Below, one piece after another: positions 12,036 through 13,134 of a stretch of DNA of 13,134 nucleotides. Position 1 is the first letter of the stretch, and each line of letters begins with the position of its first letter. Below the pieces are notes generated by a model. The model was not told where the DNA came from and did not search any database. It saw only the letters and a program-made list of their open reading frames with translations. The position numbers were made by a program, and so were the translations under genes. The DNA is from Bryobacterales bacterium (GTDB lineage Bacteria > Acidobacteriota > Terriglobia > Bryobacterales > Bryobacteraceae): the NCBI GenBank assembly GCA_003164075.1, contig PLRZ01000721.1:4074-17207 (forward strand). Direction: 5' to 3'.

Positions 12036-12980
12036 TTACAGCACGCGAGCTAAGACCTCGGGGGAGACGTTCCGTCCGCACAGAACGATGGCCACACGTT
12101 TGCCGTCCCAGCGGCGGGCGTCCCGGCGGAAGGCGGCGACGGCCACTGCGGCGGCGCCCTCGATGAGCCAGTGCTCGGTCTCCAGAACCAGCCGTATGGC
12201 GGCGCGGATTTCGGCTTCCGAGACCAGAACGCCGCGGTCCATGATGTTTTGACAAAGGGGCAGGGTAACGGAGTCCGGCTCCAGGCCTCCGGCGGTGCTT
12301 TCGGAGAGCGTGGGCTGCTCCGGGACGTCGATGACGCGGCCGGCGCGCAGGCACTCATAGAGCACCGGCGAAGTCTCCGGCCAGCAGCCCACGATTTGGG
12401 TACGCGGGGAGACCGATTTGAGGTAGCTGCCGATGCCGCCGATCAGCCCGCCGCCGCCGACGGCCACGAATACCGCGTCAAGCTCGGGAACCTGGCGGTG
12501 GAGTTCCACGGCGATGGTGCCCTGGCCGGCCACCACGTCGAGATCGTTGTAGGGCGAGATGAAGACGCGGCCGGAGGTTTCCGCGGCGCGCCGCGCGGCC
12601 AGTTCCGCGGCCAGGGGATCGCTGCCGGCCTGCCGGATGGCCGCGCCGTGGGCGGCGATGCGCTGTGCCTTGGCCGGCGAGACCTGTGCCGAGACGTAAA
12701 CTTCCGCGGCGATCCCGCGCGCCCGGGCCGCGGCCGCCACTCCCAGCCCGTGGTTTCCGTTGGAAGCGGCTACCACGCCGGCGGCGGCCTGGGCCGGCGT
12801 CAGCAGCGCGATCTTATTGCAGGCTCCGCGGAATTTGAAGGAGCCGGTGTGCTGCAGATGTTCCAGCTTGAGGTACAACGAGGCCGTGCCGCCACCGACG
12901 AGGGCTTTCGATTCGTCCACCGGGGTCTCGCGTACATACGGCCGTATGCGTTCATAGGCGGCTGCCACCGCATCTCTCAT
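12036..12980 (-). CDS. PLP-dependent threonine/serine dehydratase
   Basis: A 314-residue fold-type II PLP enzyme of the threonine/serine ammonia-lyase group, which turns Thr into 2-oxobutanoate and ammonia (or Ser into pyruvate). PLP would bind Lys49 in the SFKFRGA motif (47-53). SNGNHG (73-78) contacts the substrate and cofactor carboxylate, GGGGLIGG (175-182) holds the phosphate, and CGRN (301-304) is the Ser/Cys-Gly segment near the pyridine nitrogen. The length fits the short catabolic type; there is no C-terminal ACT regulatory domain as in biosynthetic IlvA, so isoleucine feedback is unlikely. Serine racemase and hydroxyaspartate dehydratases share this fold and cannot be excluded. The ATG at 12980 lacks a clear ribosome site. 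It is first in a same-strand row with the propeller gene. Confidence 0.88.
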   Translation of the reverse strand: MRDAVAAAYERIRPYVRETPVDESKALVGGGTASLYLKLEHLQHTGSFKFRGACNKIALLTPAQAAAGVVAASNGNHGLGVAAAARARGIAAEVYVSAQVSPAKAQRIAAHGAAIRQAGSDPLAAELAARRAAETSGRVFISPYNDLDVVAGQGTIAVELHRQVPELDAVFVAVGGGGLIGGIGSYLKSVSPRTQIVGCWPETSPVLYECLRAGRVIDVPEQPTLSESTAGGLEPDSVTLPLCQNIMDRGVLVSEAEIRAAIRLVLETEHWLIEGAAAVAVAAFRRDARRWDGKRVAIVLCGRNVSPEVLARVL

Positions 12981-13074
12981 AGAGGCATGGTAGCTAAATA
13001 CACCGTTGCAGCAAATACAGAACTCCTGATGTCGCCCCGCAATTTCAGCCTGGCGGGGAAAATGGGCGAGCTTC

Positions 13075-13111
13075 GCAGGTGGGGCAGGCGGTGCTCGCCT
13101 GCCCCACCTGC
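13075..13111. repeat. 16-bp stem-loop near the window end
   Basis: Perfect inverted repeat GCAGGTGGGGCAGGCG (13075-13090), loop GTGCT, then its complement (13096-13111). A smaller pair CCCCGC/GCGGGG lies at 13035-13058. No U-rich tract follows the large stem, so a simple Rho-independent terminator is unlikely. It may be a REP-like repeat upstream of the dehydratase gene. Confidence 0.75.
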
Positions 13112-13134
13112 ACTGAATTAGGCCCGCTGCTCGA

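Noticed and set aside
12171..13121. 316-codon plus-strand open frame
   Set aside because: Antisense to the PLP dehydratase, whose catalytic motifs are unmistakable on the other strand.
1..13134. CRISPR array, phage genes or a complete insertion sequence
   Set aside because: No regularly spaced repeats, no cas, integrase, transposase or phage structural frames were seen on either strand.

Overview
The window looks like chromosomal DNA from a high-GC acidobacterium of the Solibacter/Bryobacter type. Pointers are the C-terminal remnant of a TIGR03435-type protein (a paralogous family expanded in Solibacter), an 'AANRANAARSTGPRTPEGK' family protein, a secreted Asp-box/VPS10 beta-propeller with RGG tracts, and long spurious antisense frames of the kind very high third-position GC creates. 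This placement is inference; there is no rRNA here to confirm it.

Region 1 (1-1141): a minus-strand pair encodes a small cysteine-protease/transglutaminase-like protein and an ExbD/TolR proton-channel subunit, with no ExbB beside them. A tRNA-Arg(ACG) with encoded CCA is transcribed divergently from them, and candidate promoters for both directions overlap.

Region 2 (1142-6200) has an accessory character. It holds a complete hipBA module with two operator-like palindromes, a TIGR03435 pseudogene, a stretch of visibly lower GC with three small unrecognised minus-strand genes, and a DUF433/DUF5615 toxin-antitoxin pair whose PIN-like toxin is frameshifted. A protein of unknown function with a Glu/Pro tandem-repeat tail closes the region. 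No integrase or transposase is visible.

Region 3 (6201-13134) is more ordinary: a secreted S9 prolyl-oligopeptidase-type peptidase, a small unknown protein, a pterin-4a-carbinolamine dehydratase, a 914-residue secreted beta-propeller protein and a PLP-dependent threonine/serine dehydratase. The last three lie in one direction (12980 to 8889). The dehydratase and propeller are 26 bp apart. The propeller and pterin dehydratase are separated by an 84-bp palindromic element with 30-bp arms. Other strong inverted repeats lie at 8466-8541 and 13075-13111.

I found no clearly new multi-gene system. The most interesting signals are the HipB-type operators on a possibly leaderless promoter, the broken toxin beside an intact antitoxin, the Asp-to-Glu change at the ExbD proton-carrying position, and the palindromic elements.
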